A stretch of 64,000 nucleotides of DNA from positions 366,501-430,500 of the forward strand of contig NZ_CP040924.1 in NCBI RefSeq assembly GCF_006351925.1, written 5' to 3'. The notes under the pieces are model-generated. The model did not search any database. It was not told where the DNA came from and saw only the letters and a program-made list of their open reading frames with translations. Shown one piece after another: positions 17,219-24,958 of the stretch (position 1 is the first letter of the stretch; each line of letters starts with the position of its first letter). Position numbers and translations under genes: made by a program. This DNA is from Clostridium thermarum (lineage in GTDB: Bacteria > Bacillota > Clostridia > Clostridiales > Clostridiaceae).

Positions 17219-17890
17219 ATGTCTGACTACAAAGTTCTAGAGATTAAGCGAAGTATTTTCGAAGACAACGATAGGCAAGCTAATTTGCTAAGGGAAGAAC
17301 TAAAAAGAAACAAGACCTTTTTATTGAATTTAATGTCCTCACCGGGTTCCGGGAAAACCACAACAGTTTTAAGAACCATTGAGGCACTGAAGGATGAAAT
17401 GAAAATTGGAGTTTTGGAAGCAGACATTGATTCAGATGTGGATGCTAATAAGATTGCTCAAACCGGTGCTAAAGTAATCCAATTACATACCGGGGGCATG
17501 TGCCATCTTGATGCAGATATGACCAAGCAAGGCCTCACAGAGATGAAACCAGAAGGCTTGGATTTTATCATTCTGGAGAATGTAGGTAACTTAGTATGTC
17601 CAGCGGAATTTGATACCGGCGCATCAAAAAATGCCATGATTTTAAGTGTACCGGAGGGTGATGATAAGCCTCTGAAATACCCACTGATGTTCTCCATTGT
17701 CGATGTTTTGCTGATCAATAAAATTGATGCAGTAAGTATATTCGATTTTGACTTCAAGGCTGTGGAGGAGAGGGTAAAAAAGTTAAATCCCAAGATCAAG
17801 ATAATACCTATCTCTGCTAAAACTGGTGAAGGCTTTGAACAATGGATAGAGTGGGTGTGCAACGAAGTCAAGAACTGGAATGAGAATTAA
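17219..17890 (+). CDS. hypB: Hydrogenase nickel incorporation GTPase HypB
   Basis: HypB is the GTPase that, with HypA, delivers nickel to [NiFe]-hydrogenase (and in some species urease). At 223 aa it is a short form without a His-rich nickel-storage tract. The P-loop SPGSGKTT lies at residues 41-48, the metal-binding CHLD motif in HTGGMCHLDADM, the DxxEN-type switch in LENVGNLVCP, and NKID is the guanine-specificity motif. The start ATG is preceded by TTGGAGGATTTG. The 902-aa flavoprotein follows 35 nt later and hypA after that, so the three are very probably one operon. hypC, hypD, hypE, hypF and hydrogenase subunits are not in the window. Confidence 0.96.
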   Translation: MSDYKVLEIKRSIFEDNDRQANLLREELKRNKTFLLNLMSSPGSGKTTTVLRTIEALKDEMKIGVLEADIDSDVDANKIAQTGAKVIQLHTGGMCHLDADMTKQGLTEMKPEGLDFIILENVGNLVCPAEFDTGASKNAMILSVPEGDDKPLKYPLMFSIVDVLLINKIDAVSIFDFDFKAVEERVKKLNPKIKIIPISAKTGEGFEQWIEWVCNEVKNWNEN

Positions 17891-17925
17891 CTCCGAAAAA
17901 GAATATTTAAATAGGAGGCCAATGT

Positions 17926-20634
17926 ATGGTAAAAGAAAAGGTGTTAGATTTTGCTAATAAAATTAGCAAGACAAAACGAGGGACTAAGGGTGAAATTACG
18001 CCGGATCGGCCGGAGTATTATGTTTTGGAGCCCATTCTTACGGAAGAGATGGCGGAAGTAGGACTTTGTCTTGAGTTTCGTGTTCCAAGAAGTGCTGAAG
18101 AAATTGCTCTACTATGCGGAAAATCCGTAGAAGAGACAGAAAGGCTGCTATGGGAATTAGCCCTTGCCGGTGCTGCCTTTGTAAATAAAATAGACGGGGT
18201 TGATAAATACTGGCATGATATTTGGGTTCCCGGCCATATGGAGATGATAGTTAACAACAGGGAGAATGTTAAAAAGTACCCGCAACTTGCAAAGGCCTTT
18301 GATGAATATGGAAAGTTGAAGGGACCTTTAGCTGCAGGTATCTTTCCTGTGGGAACCGGCCCTATGCGTGTTATACCCATAGAGATGTCCATAAAGGGCG
18401 AAACCAGAAGGGCATCCTATGAAGAGGTATCTAAATATCTCAACGAAAACACCATATTTTCTGTTTCCGACTGCTCCTGCCGTACTTCAAGAGAAGCCAT
18501 GGGAGAAGGGTGCGGTCACTTGAAGGAGGATATGTGTATTCAGTTGGGACATGCGGCTGAATACTACATCCGTACAGGAAGAGGGCGAGAGATTACTCGG
18601 GAAGAAGCCTTTGAAATCATAAGGAGAGCTGAAGAAAATGGATTGATGCACAGTATACCGAATTTAGACGGACCAGGAAAAACTCATGCCATATGTAACT
18701 GTTGCGGATGTTCCTGCTTTGCTCTAAGAATCGCGGAGATGTTTGTTAACCCAGATATGGTTCGTTCAAACTATATTTCCCAAGTAGACAAGGAAAAGTG
18801 CGTAGCCTGCGGGGAGTGCGTTGAAAACTGTCCTGTTAATGCGCTGCAATTGGGCCAGAAAATCTGCTCAAAGACTCCTATACAAAAAAAGAAAAGAGAC
18901 CTCCCCCATGATACAGAATGGGGTGCAGATAAGTGGAATCCGGATTACCGACTAAATAGGAAGGTAGTTGCAGATACTGGTACAAGCCCCTGTAAAGCAG
19001 AATGTCCTGCTCATATTGGTATACAGGGATATATCAAGCTTGCCGCCCAAGGGAGATATACAGAAGCCCTTGAGCTTATCAAGCATGAGAATCCATTCCC
19101 GGCGGTATGTGGACGTGTCTGTCCTAGATATTGTGAGTCCGCCTGTACTAGAGGAGATATTGACGACCCTATAGCTATTGATGATATCAAAAAATTTATA
19201 GCAGATCAGGATTTGAAGAAGGAACACCGATATATACCTAAGATAAGACATCAATATGGTAAAAAAATAGCTGTAATCGGTGCTGGTCCATCGGGTCTTT
19301 CCTGTGCTTACTACTTGGCTATTGATGGTTACAAGGTAACGGTCTTTGAAAAGGAAAAGGTGCTTGGAGGTATGCTTACCCTAGGGATACCGTCCTTCAG
19401 ACTGGAAAAAGATGTGGTTAATGCAGAAATTGATATTTTAAAGGAACTGGGAGTAGAATTTGTGACCGGAATAGAAGTTGGTAAAGACATTAGTATCCAT
19501 GACTTAAGAGATCAAGGCTTCGAGGCCTTCTACATCGCTATAGGTGCCCAAGCAGGCAGAAAACTTGGCGTAGAAGGTGAGGAGGCTGAAGGTGTATTCA
19601 CCGGTGTGGACTTTTTACGAAAGGTGAACCTTGGTGATGCAGTTAAGCTGGAAGGAAATACCGTAGTAATCGGAGGAGGAAACGTAGCTATTGATGTTGC
19701 TCGTACTGCAGTGAGGGTAGGGGCAGACAATGTTGATATGTACTGCTTGGAAGACAGAGAACAGATGCCAGCTCTTGAGGAAGAAATTGATGAAGCCTTG
19801 GGAGAAGGTATTAGAATAAATAACTGCTGGGGACCTAACCGCATTATAACGGAAAATGGACATGTTACCGGTGTAGAGTTCAAGAAATGTATATCCGTCT
19901 TCGATAAAAATGGAAGGTTTAGTCCTAAGTTTGATGAAAAGAAAATTAGAGTGGTAAAGGCAGATAATGTTTTAATCTCTGTTGGTCAAGCTATAAACTG
20001 GGGCGGCCTGCTGTTGGGTAGTAAAATAGAATTGAATCCCAATAGAACAGTACAAGCAGATATGCTTACATTACAAACAGGAGATCCTGATGTATTTGCC
20101 GGCGGTGACGTCTTTACCGGACCTAAGTTTGCTATTGACGCAATCGCAATGGGTAAAGAAGCTGCCATTTCAATCCACCGTTATGTTCAACCGGGACAGA
20201 GCTTAACCCTGGGACGTACAAGGAGAAATTACATTGCCCTGGATAAAGAAAATCTTAATCTCCAAGGCTATGATTGTGTTCCAAGACAAAAGGCGCCCCA
20301 TACTGAAGGGGACAGTTCTAGAAAGACCTTTAAGGACATACGTGGCACCTTTACGGAAGAGCAGGTTAAAAAGGAAACAGAACGTTGTCTAAGCTGCGGC
20401 GCCACTGTGGTGGATGAATTCCTTTGCGTAGGCTGTGGTGCTTGTACAACAAGGTGTAAGTTTGACGCCATCAAACTGATAAGAAGATACGACAGCTCTA
20501 GTGTGGAGTATGAAAAGGTGAAAGGCAAAGTGGTAAGGTATGCCCTAAAACGTAAGGTGAGAATAACCGCAAAGAAACCTATAAGATTCCTTCAATCAGT
20601 TTTTACGGGAAACAACGAAAAGCAGAATAATTAA
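17926..20634 (+). CDS. Large Fe-S flavoprotein: ferredoxin domains fused to a GltD-like NAD(P)H oxidoreductase
   Basis: A 902-aa multi-cofactor redox protein. The first 280 residues contain a helix-turn-helix-like region and a Cys-rich segment (DCSCRTS, CGHLKEDMC, CNCCGCSC). A [4Fe-4S] ferredoxin motif CVACGECVENCP starts at Cys292. From about 350 the protein matches the glutamate-synthase small-subunit/NfnB group: a Cys-rich start CKAECPAH (Cys356) and CGRVCPRYCESAC, FAD loop GAGPSG at 452-457, NAD(P) loop GGGNVA at 583-588 and GGDVFTGP. The C-terminus has more Fe-S cysteines (CLSCG at 821, CVGCGACTTRC). Such enzymes pass electrons between NAD(P)H and ferredoxin or a partner. Its position between hypB and hypA is unusual and suggests a link with hydrogenase, but the partner is not visible. 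Confidence 0.88.
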   Translation: MVKEKVLDFANKISKTKRGTKGEITPDRPEYYVLEPILTEEMAEVGLCLEFRVPRSAEEIALLCGKSVEETERLLWELALAGAAFVNKIDGVDKYWHDIWVPGHMEMIVNNRENVKKYPQLAKAFDEYGKLKGPLAAGIFPVGTGPMRVIPIEMSIKGETRRASYEEVSKYLNENTIFSVSDCSCRTSREAMGEGCGHLKEDMCIQLGHAAEYYIRTGRGREITREEAFEIIRRAEENGLMHSIPNLDGPGKTHAICNCCGCSCFALRIAEMFVNPDMVRSNYISQVDKEKCVACGECVENCPVNALQLGQKICSKTPIQKKKRDLPHDTEWGADKWNPDYRLNRKVVADTGTSPCKAECPAHIGIQGYIKLAAQGRYTEALELIKHENPFPAVCGRVCPRYCESACTRGDIDDPIAIDDIKKFIADQDLKKEHRYIPKIRHQYGKKIAVIGAGPSGLSCAYYLAIDGYKVTVFEKEKVLGGMLTLGIPSFRLEKDVVNAEIDILKELGVEFVTGIEVGKDISIHDLRDQGFEAFYIAIGAQAGRKLGVEGEEAEGVFTGVDFLRKVNLGDAVKLEGNTVVIGGGNVAIDVARTAVRVGADNVDMYCLEDREQMPALEEEIDEALGEGIRINNCWGPNRIITENGHVTGVEFKKCISVFDKNGRFSPKFDEKKIRVVKADNVLISVGQAINWGGLLLGSKIELNPNRTVQADMLTLQTGDPDVFAGGDVFTGPKFAIDAIAMGKEAAISIHRYVQPGQSLTLGRTRRNYIALDKENLNLQGYDCVPRQKAPHTEGDSSRKTFKDIRGTFTEEQVKKETERCLSCGATVVDEFLCVGCGACTTRCKFDAIKLIRRYDSSSVEYEKVKGKVVRYALKRKVRITAKKPIRFLQSVFTGNNEKQNN

Positions 20635-20662
20635 GATAAACATAGGAGAGGGGTGGGCTGTA

Positions 20663-21010
20663 TTGCACGAACTAGGTGTTGTCATTGAAGTAATAAAAAC
20701 AGTGGAAAACTTTGCAAAAGTCAATGGAATAACCAAAATTGATACCTTGGTACTCCAAATTGGAGAACTCTCCTCCATGATTCCCAGGTACATTGAAGCC
20801 TGCTACCCTGCAGCGGTGGAAGGAACCATGCTGCAGGAGACAAAATTACAAATAGAGATATTACCTGGCAACGCAATTTGCAGGGAGTGTAATAAGGTCT
20901 TTAATTTGATAAAGAGTAATGGGAAGTGTCCAAACTGCGGAAGTAGGACATGGGAGCTTCTGGGCGGTAAAGAGTTCATGATCAAGGAGATAGTTGCAGA
21001 GGTGCCGTAG
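20663..21010 (+). CDS. hypA: Hydrogenase nickel incorporation protein HypA
   Basis: HypA binds nickel through its N-terminal MHE motif and a structural zinc through two CxxC motifs, and hands nickel to the hydrogenase large subunit with HypB. Here the start is TTG at 20663, giving MHELGVV as required for the metal site, with GGAGAGGGG upstream. The zinc motifs CREC and CPNC are present and the length of 115 aa is normal. The gene lies 28 nt after the flavoprotein. Its 3' end is only 16 nt from a class-B repeat at the edge of the RAYT unit. Confidence 0.95.
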   Translation: MHELGVVIEVIKTVENFAKVNGITKIDTLVLQIGELSSMIPRYIEACYPAAVEGTMLQETKLQIEILPGNAICRECNKVFNLIKSNGKCPNCGSRTWELLGGKEFMIKEIVAEVP

Positions 21011-21026
21011 GTGGTGCTACCTTCAT

Positions 21027-21055
21027 AGGTGCCAGGCACCTCACATCTCACATTT
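21027..21055. repeat. Class-B repeat, left end of the RAYT unit
   Basis: AGGTGCC (21027-21033), A, GGCACCT (21035-21041), then heptads CACATCT and CACATTT. The TGA stop codon of the transposase (21048-21050 on the minus strand) is one of the heptad stop triplets. Confidence 0.85.
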
Positions 21056-21938
21056 CATATCTTGACACTTTGTGACGGGATAATAGCATGGAAAGTGAGT
21101 TGCTTTTTACATTAAGAAAAGCACTTATTTCCTTCAACGTATATTTATGTTTGAGAGCTTCTTTAATAAAGTTTAGCTTGTAATTGGTAAGAGAAGGTTT
21201 CTTGCTACCGGACAATAATAGCTGTTCCAGCTCGTAGTCTAAGTTAAGTGAACGGAAAATATCATCTAAGGATTTACGCGTGCATTGAGTTAAAGGTGCC
21301 TCTGTGGGGGCATCTTTAGTTATTTGCCCTAAATTTACATCATTAAAATTATATTTATTTTTAAGTGCTTCTAAATCCAGTTGATGATTTACATCATCAC
21401 CAGCAAAGGTAACCAAGGTGTGGTACTGCCTTATAGCGTAATCTCTTTTTGATCCCAGAAGGCTAAGAATCAGATCTGTCTTAACAAAGGAACTTATGCC
21501 TCGCTTATAATAATAGTGACTACTCCACCTATACGCATCAATATTGGAGCAAATTCCCGCCCTAACCGGGTTTCTATGTACATACCTTAAAAGCCAGATT
21601 AGATATATCTCTGATGTTACAAGCTTGCAGGTATATCGATTATCGAAATTATGTCCGGTCCTATTCAACTCACGGCTTAAATACTTCCCGAGGGCATTAT
21701 TTATGTAAAACATGACTTCACTGATGGAGTTTTTATTGGTTCTAATCAAAAAATGATAGTGGTTATCCATGATAACATAAGCTAATAACTCAAAATCTAG
21801 TATTTCATTATAATCTTTAAGTTGTTTTATAAGGAAAGACTTATGTTTTTGATTATTAAAAATATGGTACCTATTATTTCCTCTTAAGATAACATGATAA
21901 ATTGCACCCTCGTAAATAACTCTTTTGGCTCTTGCCAT
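21048..21938 (-). CDS. REP-associated tyrosine transposase (RAYT, Y1_Tnp/IS200-like)
   Basis: A 296-aa HUH-family nuclease. Residues 1-130 form the Y1_Tnp domain: IYHVILRGNNRYHIF, the HUH metal-binding pair His60-x-His62 in MDNHYHFLI, and GKYLSREL with a candidate nucleophile Tyr86, then NPVRAGICS. The C-terminal half, with a helix-turn-helix-like end (TLKEISAFLNVKSNSLSMLLSRH), resembles a DnaA/TrpR-like extension seen in RAYTs. These proteins are single-copy, domesticated relatives of IS200/IS605 transposases that cut single-stranded REP hairpins. The neighbouring class-B palindromes are the likely substrate. A GAGGTG ribosome site precedes the ATG at 21938. The stop codon lies in the left repeat. 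Confidence 0.9.
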   Translation of the reverse strand: MARAKRVIYEGAIYHVILRGNNRYHIFNNQKHKSFLIKQLKDYNEILDFELLAYVIMDNHYHFLIRTNKNSISEVMFYINNALGKYLSRELNRTGHNFDNRYTCKLVTSEIYLIWLLRYVHRNPVRAGICSNIDAYRWSSHYYYKRGISSFVKTDLILSLLGSKRDYAIRQYHTLVTFAGDDVNHQLDLEALKNKYNFNDVNLGQITKDAPTEAPLTQCTRKSLDDIFRSLNLDYELEQLLLSGSKKPSLTNYKLNFIKEALKHKYTLKEISAFLNVKSNSLSMLLSRHKVSRYEM

Positions 21939-21989
21939 AAAATCACCTCACATCTTTCTCTGTAATTATTACCAAAAATTAGTTGCTTA

Positions 21990-22062
21990 TACATGTGAGA
22001 TGTGACTTGTGACGTGCCTGGCACCTGAAAAAAGGCACCTGAAAAAAGGCACCTGAAAAAAA
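21990..22062. repeat. Class-B repeat, right end of the RAYT unit, with 14-nt tandem triplication
   Basis: Heptads ATGTGAG, ATGTGAC and TTGTGAC lead to GTGCC-T-GGCAC. From 22020 the 14-mer GGCACCTGAAAAAA occurs three times without a break (22020-22033, 22034-22047, 22048-22061), each starting with half of the palindrome. Confidence 0.9.
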
Positions 22063-22342
22063 CAAAAAGACTGGAAAATGAATCCAGCCTGTTTTAACAA
22101 GATTTTCGCCAAAATTATATACTACTGTCAAATTTATATTAATATCATATAATAAAAACCGCACATTGTCAAGAAAAACATAGAAGTTTTATGATTTAAA
22201 TACTTTGCTATGAAAAAGTTCAGTGAGGAGTATGGAAAGTCTGATTACCGCTTTATTGGAAGCTTTATTATTATATGGAGGTTATATAAAATAGTAAAGT
22301 AAGATGTGTGGTGATATCACCCCAAAAGAGAAATGTAACTTT

Positions 22343-22391
22343 GATTTGTGACTTGTGACATGTGAGGTCGCTGGCACCTGGAAGCGGCACA
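22343..22391. repeat. Class-B repeat, diverged copy
   Basis: TTGTGAC, TTGTGAC and ATGTGAG heptads are followed by GTCGCTGGCACC and a second half-core GGCACACC. The palindrome has decayed but the three TGA heptads are intact. Confidence 0.7.
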
Positions 22392-22420
22392 CCAGAGCAT
22401 AGCAACCCAAAAGTAAAGAA

Positions 22421-22459
22421 AGTGACTTGTGAGGTGGCTGGCACCTAAAGGGTGGCACA
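22421..22459. repeat. Class-B repeat, diverged copy just upstream of helD
   Basis: AGTGACTTGTGAGGTGGCTGGCACC followed by a spaced GGTGGCACAC. It ends about 13 nt before the GAGGTG ribosome site of helD, so it lies in the helD leader. Confidence 0.7.
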
Positions 22460-22483
22460 CAAACAGAAAGAGAGGTGGAGTAT

Positions 22484-24763
22484 ATGACAGCATCGGTTCA
22501 TCCAGAATATTCCATAGAGGTTGAGAGACTAAAGTATATCCTAAATTACATGAAGGCGTATAATGAGCAGATTATTAAGCAAAAGAGTAAGATCGACAAA
22601 GATGTTGAGTACAGTATAACGCACTATAACTCAGATAATGCAGAGCAGTTCAATGAACTTATGATCAATACCACAATGCAGGAGAACTTAAACCAGAGGG
22701 TAAAGAATCTCAGTAAAAGCCTGCTAAAGCCATATTTCGCAAGAGTTGACTTTCGCGAAGCAGGTAATGAAACCGTACAGAAGCTTTACATAGGGAAAAT
22801 ATCCCTTCTAAAGGATGAAGATAACGAGCCTCTCATAATAGATTGGAGAGCGCCCATAGCAAACCTTTATTATGAGGGCAGAATTGGTGAGGCCATGTAT
22901 AAGTGTCAGGACGGAGTTGTAAAGGGAGAGATCAGTCTCAAAAGACAGTACACCATAGAAAATGCAGAGCTCAAAGAAATGTATGATATAGACATCACCA
23001 CTAATGACGATTTCCTCCAAGCAAGCCTAGGATCCTCCAAGGATAACAGGCTTAAGGATATAGTTTCTACCATTCAAGCAGAGCAAAACAGGGTTATCAG
23101 AGCGGATATGTGGAAGCCTCTTATTGTACAGGGAGCTGCAGGAGGCGGAAAGACCACCATAGCTCTTCATAGAATTGCCTATCTTTTATATAATCATGAA
23201 GATCATTTAAGTCCTAAGAATTTCATGATCATTGCACCTAACCGTTTCTTTCTCAGTTATATATCAGAAGTATTGCCGGATTTGGGCGTAGAAAATGTCT
23301 TACAGACTACATTTGAAGATCTGGCCATGAACATAATCGGTACCAAATTTAAAATAAAGCCCACACATGAGAAGTTGGCAAGCTTTGTAGAAAAGCAAGA
23401 GAGCTTCTCAGAGGAATCAATTAAACTTACAAGGAAGATATCACGGTTCAAATCCTCCCTACACTTTATGAATATCTTGAGGCGGTATATTTATGAAATC
23501 GAGCGAAACTTTCTGCCCAAGGATGATTTCAGGATACATGATGTAATCCTTCTGTCCTACAATCAACTTCAAAGATTGTTTCTTCAGGAATACTCTTATC
23601 TTCCCTTTATGAAGAGAATGGATGAAATAAAAAAGAATCTCACCAATACCTTGAGGCAGAATAAAGGAAGAGTATTGGAGGGAGTCGAGCGCAGCTATGA
23701 TATAAAGCTGGAGCAAGTGAGAAGTTCCATGAAGGATTGTCCGGAAAGAAGAAAAGTGATAATAGAGCTAACCGAGGATAGGGATGCCCTGCTGGAAAAG
23801 ATAAAAAAGGAATCCAAAACTCCGATTAGGGCTTATATGGATAAAATTAAGGCTAAAGCTCCATTTGAATATTATAAGGAGTTCATGAGTGGAAAAGAAG
23901 AATACAGGGAATACTTTCATAAATATATAGATGATGCTTTTACAATGGAGGTTATAAATTACACTAATGAAATACTGGAGCAGGTAATGCTGGAAGTAGA
24001 GGACCTTGCTCCCCTTATGCTGCTCCGTTATCAAATCCATGGACTTGAAGACAAGTTTTCAGTAAGGCACATACTTATAGATGAAGCCCAGGACTTTAGC
24101 TTGTTCCAAATATATGTGCTTAAATCCATCATGAAAAGTGGGTCTTTTACCATACTGGGAGACTTGTCTCAAGGAATACATTCCTATAGGGGCATAAGAA
24201 ACTGGAGTGACCTAAGCAGATACATCTTCAAAGACGAAGAATCTGCCTTCCTGACTCTTGAACAGAGCTACAGAACCACCGTTGAAATTATGGAGGCAGC
24301 CAATAAGGTAATTAAAAACCTTGAAAATGAGGAATTGCCATTGGCTAAGCCGGTAATAAGACATGGGGAGGAGGTTACGGTAACAGAGCTTTCAAGCATA
24401 AAGGAGATAGCTACCAGTATAAAACAAAAGATAGAAGATGCAAAGAAGGAAAGCTTTAAATCTGTGGCCATTATATGTAAGACTCTTCAGGAATGTAAAG
24501 CGGTAAAACAGTACTTAGATAAGCTTAAGGTAAAGACTGAGTTTATTACCGGCCATGAGAAGGAGTACTCAGGCGGAGTAGTTTTAATACCATCTTATCT
24601 TGTAAAAGGACTTGAGTTTGATGTGGTAATTGTGGCCAATGCCTCTAAGGATGCTTACCGGAAGGAAGAACTTGATATAAAACTGCTTTATATAGCAATG
24701 ACAAGACCCCTTCACCGCTTGTATATATATTCTCTTGGAGTAAGAACAGAGTTGCTTGATTAA
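22484..24763 (+). CDS. helD: RNA polymerase recycling motor ATPase HelD
   Basis: HelD is a UvrD/Rep-like superfamily 1 ATPase that pulls stalled RNA polymerase off DNA and recycles it. At 759 aa the length fits. A long N-terminal coiled coil (residues about 10-75) is the part that enters the polymerase secondary channel. Walker A GAAGGGKTT lies at about residues 225-233, the DEAQDFS Walker B at about 534-540, and the C-terminal helicase motifs LEQSYRTT and VKGLEFD follow. I use ATG 22484 because GAGGTG (22472-22477) is 6 nt upstream; a GTG at 22475 lies inside that site. Three class-B repeats surround the gene. It is monocistronic. Confidence 0.93.
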   Translation: MTASVHPEYSIEVERLKYILNYMKAYNEQIIKQKSKIDKDVEYSITHYNSDNAEQFNELMINTTMQENLNQRVKNLSKSLLKPYFARVDFREAGNETVQKLYIGKISLLKDEDNEPLIIDWRAPIANLYYEGRIGEAMYKCQDGVVKGEISLKRQYTIENAELKEMYDIDITTNDDFLQASLGSSKDNRLKDIVSTIQAEQNRVIRADMWKPLIVQGAAGGGKTTIALHRIAYLLYNHEDHLSPKNFMIIAPNRFFLSYISEVLPDLGVENVLQTTFEDLAMNIIGTKFKIKPTHEKLASFVEKQESFSEESIKLTRKISRFKSSLHFMNILRRYIYEIERNFLPKDDFRIHDVILLSYNQLQRLFLQEYSYLPFMKRMDEIKKNLTNTLRQNKGRVLEGVERSYDIKLEQVRSSMKDCPERRKVIIELTEDRDALLEKIKKESKTPIRAYMDKIKAKAPFEYYKEFMSGKEEYREYFHKYIDDAFTMEVINYTNEILEQVMLEVEDLAPLMLLRYQIHGLEDKFSVRHILIDEAQDFSLFQIYVLKSIMKSGSFTILGDLSQGIHSYRGIRNWSDLSRYIFKDEESAFLTLEQSYRTTVEIMEAANKVIKNLENEELPLAKPVIRHGEEVTVTELSSIKEIATSIKQKIEDAKKESFKSVAIICKTLQECKAVKQYLDKLKVKTEFITGHEKEYSGGVVLIPSYLVKGLEFDVVIVANASKDAYRKEELDIKLLYIAMTRPLHRLYIYSLGVRTELLD

Positions 24764-24770
24764 TCTTGAA

Positions 24771-24812
24771 AGATGTGAGATGTGAGTTGTGAGGTGCCAG
24801 GCACCTCACATT
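24771..24812. repeat. Class-B stop-heptad repeat after helD
   Basis: Heptads GATGTGA, GATGTGA and GTTGTGA lead into a perfect 11-bp inverted repeat, TGTGAGGTGCC (24788-24798), A, GGCACCTCACA (24800-24810). It starts 7 nt after the helD stop and could also act as a weak transcript hairpin. Confidence 0.85.
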
Positions 24813-24847
24813 TATTGCGATAATGATAAGAAAATATAAAATTTACT

Positions 24848-24875
24848 TTCAAATTATAAAAAATAATAGTATAAT
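24848..24875 (+). promoter_or_regulatory. Likely promoter of leuCD
   Basis: TTCAAA (24848-24853) and TATAAT (24870-24875) are separated by 16 nt. No leucine attenuator or T-box is visible in the roughly 80-nt leader, which instead holds a run of AAAAGG units. Confidence 0.5.
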
Positions 24876-24958
24876 CTTAACAAAGAAGTTAGAAAATAAT
24901 TTGTTATTTAACATTGTATTAAAAGGAAAAGGAAAAGGAAAAGGAGAAAGAGAAGTAT

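Larger units (their letters stand above)
21027..22062. mobile_element. RAYT unit: IS200-like tyrosine transposase bounded by inverted palindromic repeats
   Basis: The left end at 21027-21055 reads AGGTGCC-A-GGCACCT followed by CACATCT and CACATTT. The right end at about 21990-22026 reads ATGTGAG, ATGTGAC, TTGTGAC and then GTGCC-T-GGCACC. Reverse-complementing the right end gives the left end with one extra heptad inserted. The single ORF between them encodes a HUH/Y1 transposase. This is the layout expected of a RAYT gene with its REP-like palindromes, which such enzymes recognise. Further copies of the palindrome without the gene lie at 17094, 22343, 22421 and 24771. Confidence 0.78.

Noticed and set aside
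22210..22302. 30-codon plus-strand frame upstream of helD
   Set aside because: No ribosome site at a proper distance; surrounded by repeats. Judged chance.
17094..24812. CRISPR array
   Set aside because: The class-B repeats recur, but spacing is irregular (from tens of bases to kilobases), units are short, and there are no regular spacers or cas genes.
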